A stretch of 64,000 nucleotides of DNA from Psychrobacter sp. 72-O-c (GTDB taxonomy: Bacteria; Pseudomonadota; Gammaproteobacteria; Pseudomonadales; Moraxellaceae), in contig NZ_CAJHBI010000012.1 of NCBI RefSeq assembly GCF_904846605.1, positions 19,249 to 83,248 of the forward strand. Reading direction: 5' to 3'. Positions 6,664 through 13,642 of the stretch are shown one piece after another (the stretch's first letter is position 1; the number at the start of each line of letters is the position of its first letter). The notes below the pieces were generated by a model. It did not search any database, was not told the DNA's origin, and saw nothing but the letters and a program-made list of their open reading frames with translations. The translations under genes and the position numbers were made by a program.

Positions 6664-9398
6664 TACCATTGCTCCGCTAAGTCATACATGGCTGTGTTGT
6701 TGTTACTTTGGCTGCGCTGCTGCTTGGCTAAAGTGGCGGCTACTAGGTCAGCAATCTGCTGCTCTGACTGATTTGGCTGGGCATTGATAGTAAAGTTATA
6801 GTTGATTGTCGCTGGTTGACCTTGACCACCAGCGCCATTCATTGCTGATGCGCTGATCGGCTTGCGATTGTCAAAGCGGATCTCGCTGGTGTCCATGGCA
6901 TCGCGTAAGCTGTTGCTCGTCTGTAGCATGGCATTGACTGGGCTATTATTACTCAGTATGCCGTTCGTAATTCCATCTGGAATATAGCCACCATATTTAG
7001 TAAATACTTTGCTAGGGCTGTTGCTATTAATACCTTTGACGCCTGTAAAGGCAGACTTGACACGATTAGCTACATTAAGAATAGCATCCACGACAGCTTG
7101 CGCTTTACCGATAATACCATTTTTTAAGCCATCCATAATATCACCGCCCATAGCTGACATACGAGCAGGCAGACCTGCTAGGAAGGCCATCATACGTGAT
7201 GGTATACCTGCCACGTAATTAACAGCTATGCCACCATACACCATGACCATACCTGCAAATGTACCGATCGCTGTACCAATAGTGGTAAAGCCTAATGCTA
7301 GTGCGCCGACTAGTCCAGCAACCACTTGAGCAATTAGACTGACAATCGTACCCAATATATAGCCAAACTGACTGCCATTGGCTGTAGCCGTAGCCAGTTG
7401 CGCATCAGTGGCTTGAAATGGTGCGATGAGTGAAGCTAGGGCTGTGCCAAGCCAAGCAATACCTGTAATGATTATATCCAATACAGGACGTAACGGCTCA
7501 AATGTACTTGATAACATAGAGCCTAGACTATCGAATGTCGCTTGAAGCGGTGCTATGCCTGTTAGGAAACCATCCCACATTCCTGTAAAGAATGCTTTGA
7601 TTGGTTGCCAGTACTTCATAATAAGCAAGGCGCCCACAGCAATAGCAAGTATTGCCCAACCAATAGGCGATGTCAGCAATGCTACTGATAGCTGCCCTAT
7701 TGCTCCAATCAGAAATGGCAGAGATTGTCGTGCTAAAAACCAAAAGGTTCTAGCAAATAATTTGCTAAACCATAATAAAGCCTTGCCCATCAGTCTGAAC
7801 TTGCCCCAAAATGATATTCCAAGCTTGGCTAGTATGGCGTTGAATATCATTATCGTTGCACCAAATTTAATAAAACTTGCGGCCATACTAAAGAATGTAC
7901 CAAACATTAATGCTGCACCGTATTTAACTGCCCAGATTGCAGCATTGATCTTAATAAACTTTACTACCAAGGAGGCTATGGTTTTGACCAGTTCAGGGTT
8001 CTCTTTTACCCATTTGCTAATCCTATCTACTAAGTCAGTAATATTAGTTACTAAGGCCTTAATTTCTGGCGTAAATACTTCTACGACTGTTACCATAGCT
8101 GATGTAAACGTGCCTTTAGCAGCATCCCATAAATTAGCAAGTGTCCCTAATTGTGCGTTGACTCTTTGTTGAAGACTTGCTTGGACTGCCATCTGCTTAA
8201 CAGTTTGATCGTAACCTGCTTGGCCTTTATTGATAAGAATATTTAATGCAGTTAAGTTCTCTTTATCTGTTCCATACAGCGTTTCAATCACTTTGGTACG
8301 CTGTTGCGAGTTGAGTGTTGATAGTTTATCCATTTGTTTATAGAAGTTCTCTATACCGCCAAACTCACCTTTACCATCAGTAAAGTCCATTGATATATCG
8401 ATGCCATAATCTTTTTTTAGACTGTCTAGCTTATCACCGACATCCAAACTTAGTGAGCGTGAAAAAATCTTACTCATAGCATTACCTGCTGACCCACCTT
8501 CAGTCATACCGGAATTGCCTAGCATAGTTAAGAATGGTGATAGGGCTTTGATACCTTTAGCGCCTTCCATTCGTAATACTTTCATACCAGGGGAGAGTCC
8601 GACAAAGGCCTGTTTAATCCACTCTGGATCTAAGCCGGTATGATGAATACGCTGAACAATATCCATGAACTCCATCATGTCTTTGGACGCTACGTTGGTC
8701 GCATCTGATAATTGAGCAACGAACTTTGCCGAATCACCAAACTCCATCTTCATGATGATGCCGATTTGCCCAGCTGCTTCGCCAACGCCGTCCAGTATTC
8801 GCTCTGCTGATATGTTTTCTTTAATCAGTACGTCAAACATATTTTGAAAGTCAGAAATGGACCCTGGTAACTTTTTGCCCATATTACCAGCAAGCTCAGT
8901 CAGCTCATCAAAACCATCGGCAATCTTACCCGTAGAGTCCATCATAGAAACTTTTAGATTAGTCGTCGCTGCCTCAGCATCCATAAAGGCTTTAATGGGT
9001 ATGGACGCTAATGCTGCTATACCGCCTACAACTAAAGCATTGTTTACGACTTGCTGTCGCATCTGTCTGCGCGTATCCGCGAAACCACGAGCCAAACTAT
9101 CAGTCTTACGCTGTACAGCGGTTACGCCCTTTAAGACTAAAGCAAAGTCGCCTACCAACCCTCTTGCGTGCTGTCGAGCCGTTGTCAATAAACTGTTAGT
9201 ACGGCCAAGCGGCTGATTAACTTTATTTAGTCCTGTGCGATCAACCTGCGCGAGACTGTCATTGAAAGCATCGACAGTACGTGTAGCCCGCTCGAACGAC
9301 TTCGACATTTTGTCTGATCTATCGATAATGCCCCGTAATGGCCCACTAATATCATCAATGAGCTTGAGTGTTGCCGATAGATCTAAGTTGCCTGCCAT
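6663..9398 (-). CDS. T: Tail tape measure protein gpT
   Basis: At 911 aa this is the longest tail gene, as expected of the tape measure that sets tail length (P2 gpT is 815 aa). The N-terminus is helical and polar (LDLSATLKLIDDISGPLRGI..). The middle has several hydrophobic segments (about residues 475-660, e.g. LPFLIGAIGQLSVALL and GWAILAIAVGALLIMKYW) that may insert into the host membrane during DNA entry. The C-terminus ends with a Gln/Ala-rich helix. It lies after the E/E' chaperone genes and the spanins, before U. Confidence 0.93.
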   Translation of the reverse strand: MAGNLDLSATLKLIDDISGPLRGIIDRSDKMSKSFERATRTVDAFNDSLAQVDRTGLNKVNQPLGRTNSLLTTARQHARGLVGDFALVLKGVTAVQRKTDSLARGFADTRRQMRQQVVNNALVVGGIAALASIPIKAFMDAEAATTNLKVSMMDSTGKIADGFDELTELAGNMGKKLPGSISDFQNMFDVLIKENISAERILDGVGEAAGQIGIIMKMEFGDSAKFVAQLSDATNVASKDMMEFMDIVQRIHHTGLDPEWIKQAFVGLSPGMKVLRMEGAKGIKALSPFLTMLGNSGMTEGGSAGNAMSKIFSRSLSLDVGDKLDSLKKDYGIDISMDFTDGKGEFGGIENFYKQMDKLSTLNSQQRTKVIETLYGTDKENLTALNILINKGQAGYDQTVKQMAVQASLQQRVNAQLGTLANLWDAAKGTFTSAMVTVVEVFTPEIKALVTNITDLVDRISKWVKENPELVKTIASLVVKFIKINAAIWAVKYGAALMFGTFFSMAASFIKFGATIMIFNAILAKLGISFWGKFRLMGKALLWFSKLFARTFWFLARQSLPFLIGAIGQLSVALLTSPIGWAILAIAVGALLIMKYWQPIKAFFTGMWDGFLTGIAPLQATFDSLGSMLSSTFEPLRPVLDIIITGIAWLGTALASLIAPFQATDAQLATATANGSQFGYILGTIVSLIAQVVAGLVGALALGFTTIGTAIGTFAGMVMVYGGIAVNYVAGIPSRMMAFLAGLPARMSAMGGDIMDGLKNGIIGKAQAVVDAILNVANRVKSAFTGVKGINSNSPSKVFTKYGGYIPDGITNGILSNNSPVNAMLQTSNSLRDAMDTSEIRFDNRKPISASAMNGAGGQGQPATINYNFTINAQPNQSEQQIADLVAATLAKQQRSQSNNNTAMYDLAEQW

Positions 9399-9422
9399 GT
9401 TATCCGCCTAATTAATTATCCG

Positions 9423-9707
9423 CTATTCGTTATTTTCGTTTTGCGATGCCTTGTAACATTCGGATGTCATTGACGTGCATATCAGCGACTCTTGCCAGGT
9501 CTGTAATTGAGCTGCTACAGTCTTTGAGTAGCTGTCCGCTGGTAGTGGCGTACTCAACTCTAAACTGGGCGTCGGTGGCGGCGTTGGCACTGAGTCGGTC
9601 GATAGTCTGTGACAGCCGCTCATTAGCAGCGACAGTATTAGCAGCGTCAATAGCATTAGATTTTTCACGCTTCTTGGCATCGTTAATAGCTGCAATGGTT
9701 TGGTCAT
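9423..9707 (-). CDS. Outer-membrane spanin, Rz1-like lipoprotein nested in Rz
   Basis: Read in a different frame from the Rz-like gene and almost entirely inside it. From the ATG at 9707 the 94-aa product starts with a basic segment, a hydrophobic core and lipobox LMSGC (lipidated Cys32), followed by a Pro-rich stretch (VPTPPPTPSLELSTPLP). That is the classic o-spanin layout. It would pair with the i-spanin to fuse the two host membranes at lysis. It ends 7 nt beyond the Rz stop codon. An ATG at 9680 is an alternative start. Confidence 0.75.
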   Translation of the reverse strand: MTKPLQLLTMPRSVKNLMLLTLLILSLLMSGCHRLSTDSVPTPPPTPSLELSTPLPADSYSKTVAAQLQTWQESLICTSMTSECYKASQNENNE

Positions 9708-9924
9708 AACTTTCTTTCTCCAGCTTACGCGCTCGTACTTCATAATTTGCACGCTCAGTAGTTAATGTCAGCGCGTGTTCAGTCTTTATATATTCAACTT
9801 CAGCGTTAGCCTGCTTGACTTGCAAAAACAAAATGATACAAGCAGCTATGACGATCAACAGCAATGCTAATAGTGCGCCGATAATTATTTCTCTCCAAAA
9901 CTTGAGCGCTAAAAACATCTCCAT
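9430..9924 (-). CDS. Inner-membrane spanin, Rz-like
   Basis: The 164-aa protein has one N-terminal membrane anchor (about residues 11-34, IIIGALLALLLIVIAACIILFL). A long Ala/Glu/Lys-rich coiled coil and a periplasmic C-terminus follow, the layout of i-spanins. It overlaps the Rz1-like lipoprotein in another frame. The location is unusual: P2 keeps its spanins in the lysis cassette, whereas here they lie between E' and the tape measure, some 11 kb from the muramidase gene. Confidence 0.8.
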   Translation of the reverse strand: MEMFLALKFWREIIIGALLALLLIVIAACIILFLQVKQANAEVEYIKTEHALTLTTERANYEVRARKLEKESYDQTIAAINDAKKREKSNAIDAANTVAANERLSQTIDRLSANAATDAQFRVEYATTSGQLLKDCSSSITDLARVADMHVNDIRMLQGIAKRK

Positions 9925-9937
9925 AAAGCCCTACCTA

Positions 9938-10593
9938 TTATTTATCTGACTCGCTACGTTTACGTGCCTTGTCATGCCAATCCATCAACTCATCCACATC
10001 CATGTCTTCGCAGTCTGACGGTCGCCAATGAAACACGACCGCTAGATCCGCAATGACATCATCTACGCAGTGAGGGACGCCTCGGCTTTGGCGCTCTCGG
10101 CCTCGGCTCGTGCCTTCTTGCGCTGATCCGCTGAAGCGAAAAAACCAACCACCGCTGTACTGATGCTGAGAAAGTCAGAAGGATCCAAGTTAGCGACTTC
10201 GTGTTCAGCGAGTGGTGGTGTGCTGACACGAGGGACTAGCTTGATAACGGTATCCACATCTAGCTTGAGCAAGTCAGATAGCGATAGGCCGCGTAGTGCA
10301 CCGGTCTTAGGCTTGTTGATATTGACTTCGTTAATGGTTAGGTCACCGCGAACGATAGGGTTGTCAAATTTAACCGTTTCGATATCAGGATTGCTGGGCA
10401 TTGGGGGTGGGGTAGACTTTGATTGTGGAGCTTCACTGCGAATTCGTGCCATTTCTATGGCTTCAATTTCTTCGTATGACAAATGAGGGTTGTCTTTTAA
10501 AGCTTTAGCAGCTTCAGGTGATAATGTTGCACTATTAAAAATTGGGGCTGCTTCACCTGTAGCTATGGCTTCTACTGCGTCTTTTTTGCTCAT
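9938..10593 (-). CDS. E: Tail assembly chaperone E+E' (by -1 frameshift); E alone is 10063..10593
   Basis: E (176 aa, stop at 10063) carries the TAC_7-type region around VKFDNPIVRGDLTINEV to FLSISTAVVGFF. At residues 151-152 the codons ggT TTT TTC form the slippery heptamer T TTT TTC (10138..10144). A -1 slip there opens a frame of 66 codons to a TAA at 9938, ending with the GpE/E' signature: ADLAVVFHW, then MDVDELMDWHDKARKRS. The product would be about 218 aa. P2 makes E and E+E' from T TTT TTG in the same way; both act as chaperones for the tape measure, the next large gene. Confidence 0.85.
10138..10144 (-). promoter_or_regulatory. -1 ribosomal frameshift site in E/E'
   Basis: T TTT TTC in the frame of E. 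The -1 frame is open from here through the E' domain, and the E' frame has no plausible independent start near its domain. The arrangement matches the P2 E/E' frameshift. Confidence 0.8.
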
Positions 10594-10793
10594 AATAATT
10601 GTCCTGGTATGTGTAATTTATTGGGTAACTTTTTAGGTAAAGAGGGTGTTAAAAATTTGGCCATGTTTGGATGATAGTGACTCTCTTTAAATATAAGGCA
10701 CTACCTGCCGATCGTCGCCTTGGTTAAGTCATCACCTTACCAACTAGCTAATCGAAACCTGTTATCCAAACGCAGATGATTGGCCAATGCGGT
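10594..10793. other. 200-bp gap between FII and E with a hairpin
   Basis: No ORF is credible here. The stretch TTGGTAAG-N7-CTTAACCAA (10720..10743, minus sense) can form a hairpin with one bulge. It lacks a T-run, so it is not a clear terminator and may be an mRNA processing or stability element. Confidence 0.35.
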
Positions 10794-11309
10794 TTATAAG
10801 CCTAACTGAGCGTTAATCTCACCGGTCATGTCTTTACCGGCGACGATAAAGATGCCATTGACGAAGTCGATCTCAAGCAAGGTAACGCCATCGTCTACAA
10901 TCTTGAGATAAGTGACGCTGTATGTCAGTTCGTGCTCGTTGATACTGCCAAGCTCAAGCTCACCTAATGGTAGGTTGGTGACTGAGCCACGCATATACAC
11001 ATCGCGCACAACATGGGTGCAAGTGTCTTGACGCTCATACGCACCAATGTAGCGGATGGGCAGCGCGTCAACACCGCAATAAGCAAGCTGGGTAATATGA
11101 CGGGCATCGACACCCGTGTAAGTCACCGTTGACTCCATGGCCTCAAAACCCATGTCCAACTTGATGTCGCCGATCATACCAGCGGCGCGATAGTCTTCTG
11201 TTTTCTTCACAATCTCTGGCAGTGTAATGGTCTTGGCTGTACCCGCGTAGCTGTCACCATCGACGCGGACGTTAAAGTTTTTTAGTACTGCAGGCAGTTG
11301 CTTAGCCAT
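10794..11309 (-). CDS. FII: Tail tube protein gpFII
   Basis: 171 aa, almost exactly the length of P2 FII (172 aa). The start LPAVLKNFNVRVDGDSYAG and the segments KTEDYRAAGMIGDIKLDMGFEAME and DVYMRGSVTNLPLGELELG are typical of the P2 inner tail tube. It forms the tube inside the contractile sheath and follows the C-terminal sheath half after 28 nt, with an AAAAGGAC Shine-Dalgarno. Confidence 0.93.
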   Translation of the reverse strand: MAKQLPAVLKNFNVRVDGDSYAGTAKTITLPEIVKKTEDYRAAGMIGDIKLDMGFEAMESTVTYTGVDARHITQLAYCGVDALPIRYIGAYERQDTCTHVVRDVYMRGSVTNLPLGELELGSINEHELTYSVTYLKIVDDGVTLLEIDFVNGIFIVAGKDMTGEINAQLGL

Positions 11310-11337
11310 AATAGATGTCCTTTTAAGTTATTTAAGC

Positions 11338-11937
11338 TTAAGCGCCTTGTGCGATGAGCTTGCCAAAGTCGACTAGATAGCGGTCGGTAATGCGCTGATT
11401 GAGCTGGAGGTTTTCAAGCGTGGGCACTGGGGTGTAGTCATAATCAATGACCAGTAGGCCTTGGCTTAAATCTTGTTCATTGTTCTGCGCGTCGTTATAC
11501 CAGCAGCTTGCACCGATAAGCCAGCCTTTGGCCACAGTAGCGCGTAGCTTGGCATTGATTGAGTCGATAATATCGCGCACCAGTACCGGCGTTAGCGGTT
11601 GATCAATGAAGGGGAAGCAGCCATTGATAATAGTGTCAAGTAGCCACTGCGCTGTAAGCGTGCCGGTCTCAAAGGCAAAGCGCGGATCTGCTGAGCAAGT
11701 ACGGTTGCCCCAAAAGCGGAAGCCTTCGTGCTGAATCACCGAGGTGACATCATTCGCATTTAGGTAGCCGACTTCAGTGTTGGGGTCTTCCAAATCCCAA
11801 GTGCGTGGATGGACGATACCGCCCACGCCAGGGACAGGGACGTTAGAGATGGATTTGGTAAAGCTTGCAGGGTACTTTTCATCGATTAGGCAGCGCATTG
11901 CAAGTGCGGTGGCGATGATGGGTTTTAGTTGGGTCAT
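11338..11937 (-). CDS. FI: Tail sheath gpFI, C-terminal half (separated by a DGR)
   Basis: The 199 residues align with the second half of P2-type sheaths: ATALAMRCLIDEKYPASFTK, SISNVPVPGVGGI, then GFRFWGNRTCS and the end GLLVIDYDYTPVPTLENLQL, QRITDRYLVDF. The sheath normally continues from the N-terminal half at 14950..15507, but a DGR lies between. This half has its own ATG, an AAAAGGAGC Shine-Dalgarno 6 nt upstream, and a 4-nt overlap (ATGA) with the RT stop, so translation is probably coupled to the RT. The two halves total 384 aa against 396 in P2, so little was lost. Confidence 0.92.
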   Translation of the reverse strand: MTQLKPIIATALAMRCLIDEKYPASFTKSISNVPVPGVGGIVHPRTWDLEDPNTEVGYLNANDVTSVIQHEGFRFWGNRTCSADPRFAFETGTLTAQWLLDTIINGCFPFIDQPLTPVLVRDIIDSINAKLRATVAKGWLIGASCWYNDAQNNEQDLSQGLLVIDYDYTPVPTLENLQLNQRITDRYLVDFGKLIAQGA

Positions 11938-12956
11938 AGATTGCTCCTTTTGGGGTGATGTCTCTGATGATACGTTTTTGGTAGCTGACGATATAAGTCA
12001 GGATTTTCTTGCGCTGCGTAATTTAGCAAATGCTGCAACGACCGCGTTTTTGACGCATGAGCTAAATGTGATATAAACGAGTCAAGCTTGTTATTTCTTA
12101 CCGCCTTTCTTGACTTGTATAAACTATATTTTCTGATAAATCTAGCCGACCGCCATGTCCTGTAACCGCAGAAGTTAGCGCCTTTACGCGTGTTCGCAAT
12201 CGTCGACCTTGATAGCGTTAGTTTCAACTCGTTATTCACAAAGTCTGTTATCTTCGCCCTGTAGTCCAGTGCTTCGTCGCGGGTCAAACCGAACAACAAA
12301 AAATCATCAACATATCGGCAATATCCAGCGCGTGGTTGTAATTCTCTTTTAACGTAATGATCTAAAGGGTTCATATAAATTAACGCGTACATCTGAGACA
12401 ACAAATTGCCGATTGGTATACCAGTAGGCTCTTGGTACTCAGCAAACATCATCATTAAATTCACAAGCTTTTTATCTTTAATCTTTTTCTCAATTAAGCG
12501 TCTAAGCGTAGGGCGGTCAATGCTATAAAAGAACTTTTTAATATCCAGCTGTAATGTATATGTGCCTTGACCTGCTCGTCTAAGTGCTTGCTGTGTGTAG
12601 TCCGCCGCTTTATGTGTACCCAGTCCGACTCTGCACGCAAAAGACTGTTCGATAAATGTCTTTTCAAATACAGGCATAGCCTTAGCGTATACAGCGTGTT
12701 GAACCACGCAGTCTCTAAACGCTGGGGCATAGATATCCCTCTGTTTTGGTTCATAAATCGTAAACTTAAAATAAGGTCTTGGTTTATAAGTGCCCGTCAT
12801 TAGCTGGTTGTTTAGTGCGGATAACTCAGTTGCCAATTTCTTTTCAAATTCAAAACAACCGCGTCTGCCGCTTTTGCTTTTCTTAGCGTCTAAAAACCCT
12901 TGGTACAAGGAGTCTTTTGAGACGGTAGATTCATATAGGTTGCCCACTCTTTTCAT
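11934..12956 (-). CDS. DGR reverse transcriptase
   Basis: The 340-aa protein has the motifs of DGR (retron/group II-related) reverse transcriptases: LDIKKFFYSID (137-147, first catalytic Asp), GIPIGNLLSQ (179-188, with the SQ that marks DGR enzymes), YVDD (215-218, catalytic centre) and KGANFCGYR (258-266). It copies the TR RNA with errors at adenines, together with Avd, and the cDNA replaces VR. The start has AAGGAT 6 nt upstream. Active-site residues are intact. The gene ends in a 4-nt overlap with the C-terminal sheath half. Confidence 0.95.
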   Translation of the reverse strand: MKRVGNLYESTVSKDSLYQGFLDAKKSKSGRRGCFEFEKKLATELSALNNQLMTGTYKPRPYFKFTIYEPKQRDIYAPAFRDCVVQHAVYAKAMPVFEKTFIEQSFACRVGLGTHKAADYTQQALRRAGQGTYTLQLDIKKFFYSIDRPTLRRLIEKKIKDKKLVNLMMMFAEYQEPTGIPIGNLLSQMYALIYMNPLDHYVKRELQPRAGYCRYVDDFLLFGLTRDEALDYRAKITDFVNNELKLTLSRSTIANTRKGANFCGYRTWRSARFIRKYSLYKSRKAVRNNKLDSFISHLAHASKTRSLQHLLNYAAQENPDLYRQLPKTYHQRHHPKRSNL

Positions 12957-13062
12957 AAATATCCTTAAAAAAGATAACGTGCCTGACTTTCGATTTATCT
13001 ACTAGAAATGCACGCTTATTCCGATTTCGCTTACAGCAGGAAAACGTCTCCCTTGGCACCAG

Positions 13063-13077
13063 ACGACAACGTGTCGT
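13063..13077 (-). other. Hairpin just downstream of TR
   Basis: ACGACA-ACG-TGTCGT (plus-strand reading) is a perfect 6-bp stem with a 3-nt loop, 17 bp past the IMH-side end of TR in the TR-RT spacer. DGR template RNAs need spacer sequence between TR and RT for priming and RT/Avd binding; this stem may be part of it. The 138-bp spacer holds no gene. Confidence 0.4.
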
Positions 13078-13094
13078 TTGAGGTGATGCCGAGT

Positions 13095-13208
13095 CCGCCC
13101 GCACACCAACGTTGTTGTTGCTATTCGTACGAGAATTATTGAAGTTGATGTTCCACACGCCCGCAAGCGCGCTGTTATTCCAATTGCCACCCGCAAGCGG
13201 GCACATAT
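13095..13208 (-). repeat. DGR template repeat (TR)
   Basis: 114 bp matching VR at 13660..13773 (offset 565). Read on the minus strand it is rich in AAT/AAC codons (NWNNS, NINFNNSRTNSNNN), 28 adenines in all, as expected of a template whose adenines are mutagenised. It differs from VR at 12 adenines and at two thymines. It lies between avd and RT, a common DGR order. The last 16 bp (minus sense GTTGGTGTGCGGGCGG) contain no adenine and are identical to VR. Confidence 0.95.
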
Positions 13209-13233
13209 TAAGACGCTTCCCTTTTTTACTTTG

Positions 13234-13617
13234 TTACTGCTTAACTGACTTTATCCAACCGCCAATAATCTGGCCGATTTCATCAATTCTCAGTGATATC
13301 GCTAGATACCTTTTTGTATTGAGTTTTTCAGTCGATGTTTTCTCGGTTTTTGGATGACCAAAATAGCCTAGCTCAAAAGCCAATCTAACCTGCATCCTTA
13401 GCTGTTCATGTCTAATATCTAAATTGGTCAAAGTCGTTTTCTTGTGATATCTCTTTTGCGCCTCTATGACATAATCGTACATCTCATAAGCTGTGTTTCT
13501 TATCCGCAGTGCCAAGCCATTTTTTTCATGACTTGGAAAGTGATTCAGATAGATATTCAACAACTTCATAGTCAGTACAAACTTACGATCAAGATTGGCT
13601 TCACTATCTACTGCCAT
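13234..13617 (-). CDS. avd: DGR accessory variability determinant (Avd)
   Basis: 127 aa, the usual size of Avd. It is all-helical, with the conserved RIRNTAYEMYDYVIEAQKRY, LDIRHEQLRMQVRLAFELGY and YLAISLRIDEIGQIIGGWIK helices of the Avd / 23S-IVP-like four-helix bundle. Avd forms a basic pentameric barrel that binds the RT and template RNA and is needed for mutagenic retrohoming. It has an AAGGAG Shine-Dalgarno 7 nt before the ATG and sits between VR and TR. Confidence 0.92.
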   Translation of the reverse strand: MAVDSEANLDRKFVLTMKLLNIYLNHFPSHEKNGLALRIRNTAYEMYDYVIEAQKRYHKKTTLTNLDIRHEQLRMQVRLAFELGYFGHPKTEKTSTEKLNTKRYLAISLRIDEIGQIIGGWIKSVKQ

Positions 13618-13642
13618 TTCAAACTCCTTCGCTATCGCTCAG

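Noticed and set aside
7555..8172. 205-aa plus-strand ORF (repeated at 42350..42967)
   Set aside because: It is antisense to the tape measure gene, has no ribosome site and shows no domain; a shadow of the hydrophobic tape-measure codons.
13002..13196. 64-aa ORF in the TR region
   Set aside because: Another frame through TR and its spacer; no ribosome site and explained by the DGR template.
12931..13206. 91-aa ORF starting MCPLAGGNWNN that looks like the end of the target protein
   Set aside because: It is the TR read in the VR frame and runs into the RT start; similarity to the target is due to TR/VR homology. It has no convincing ribosome site.
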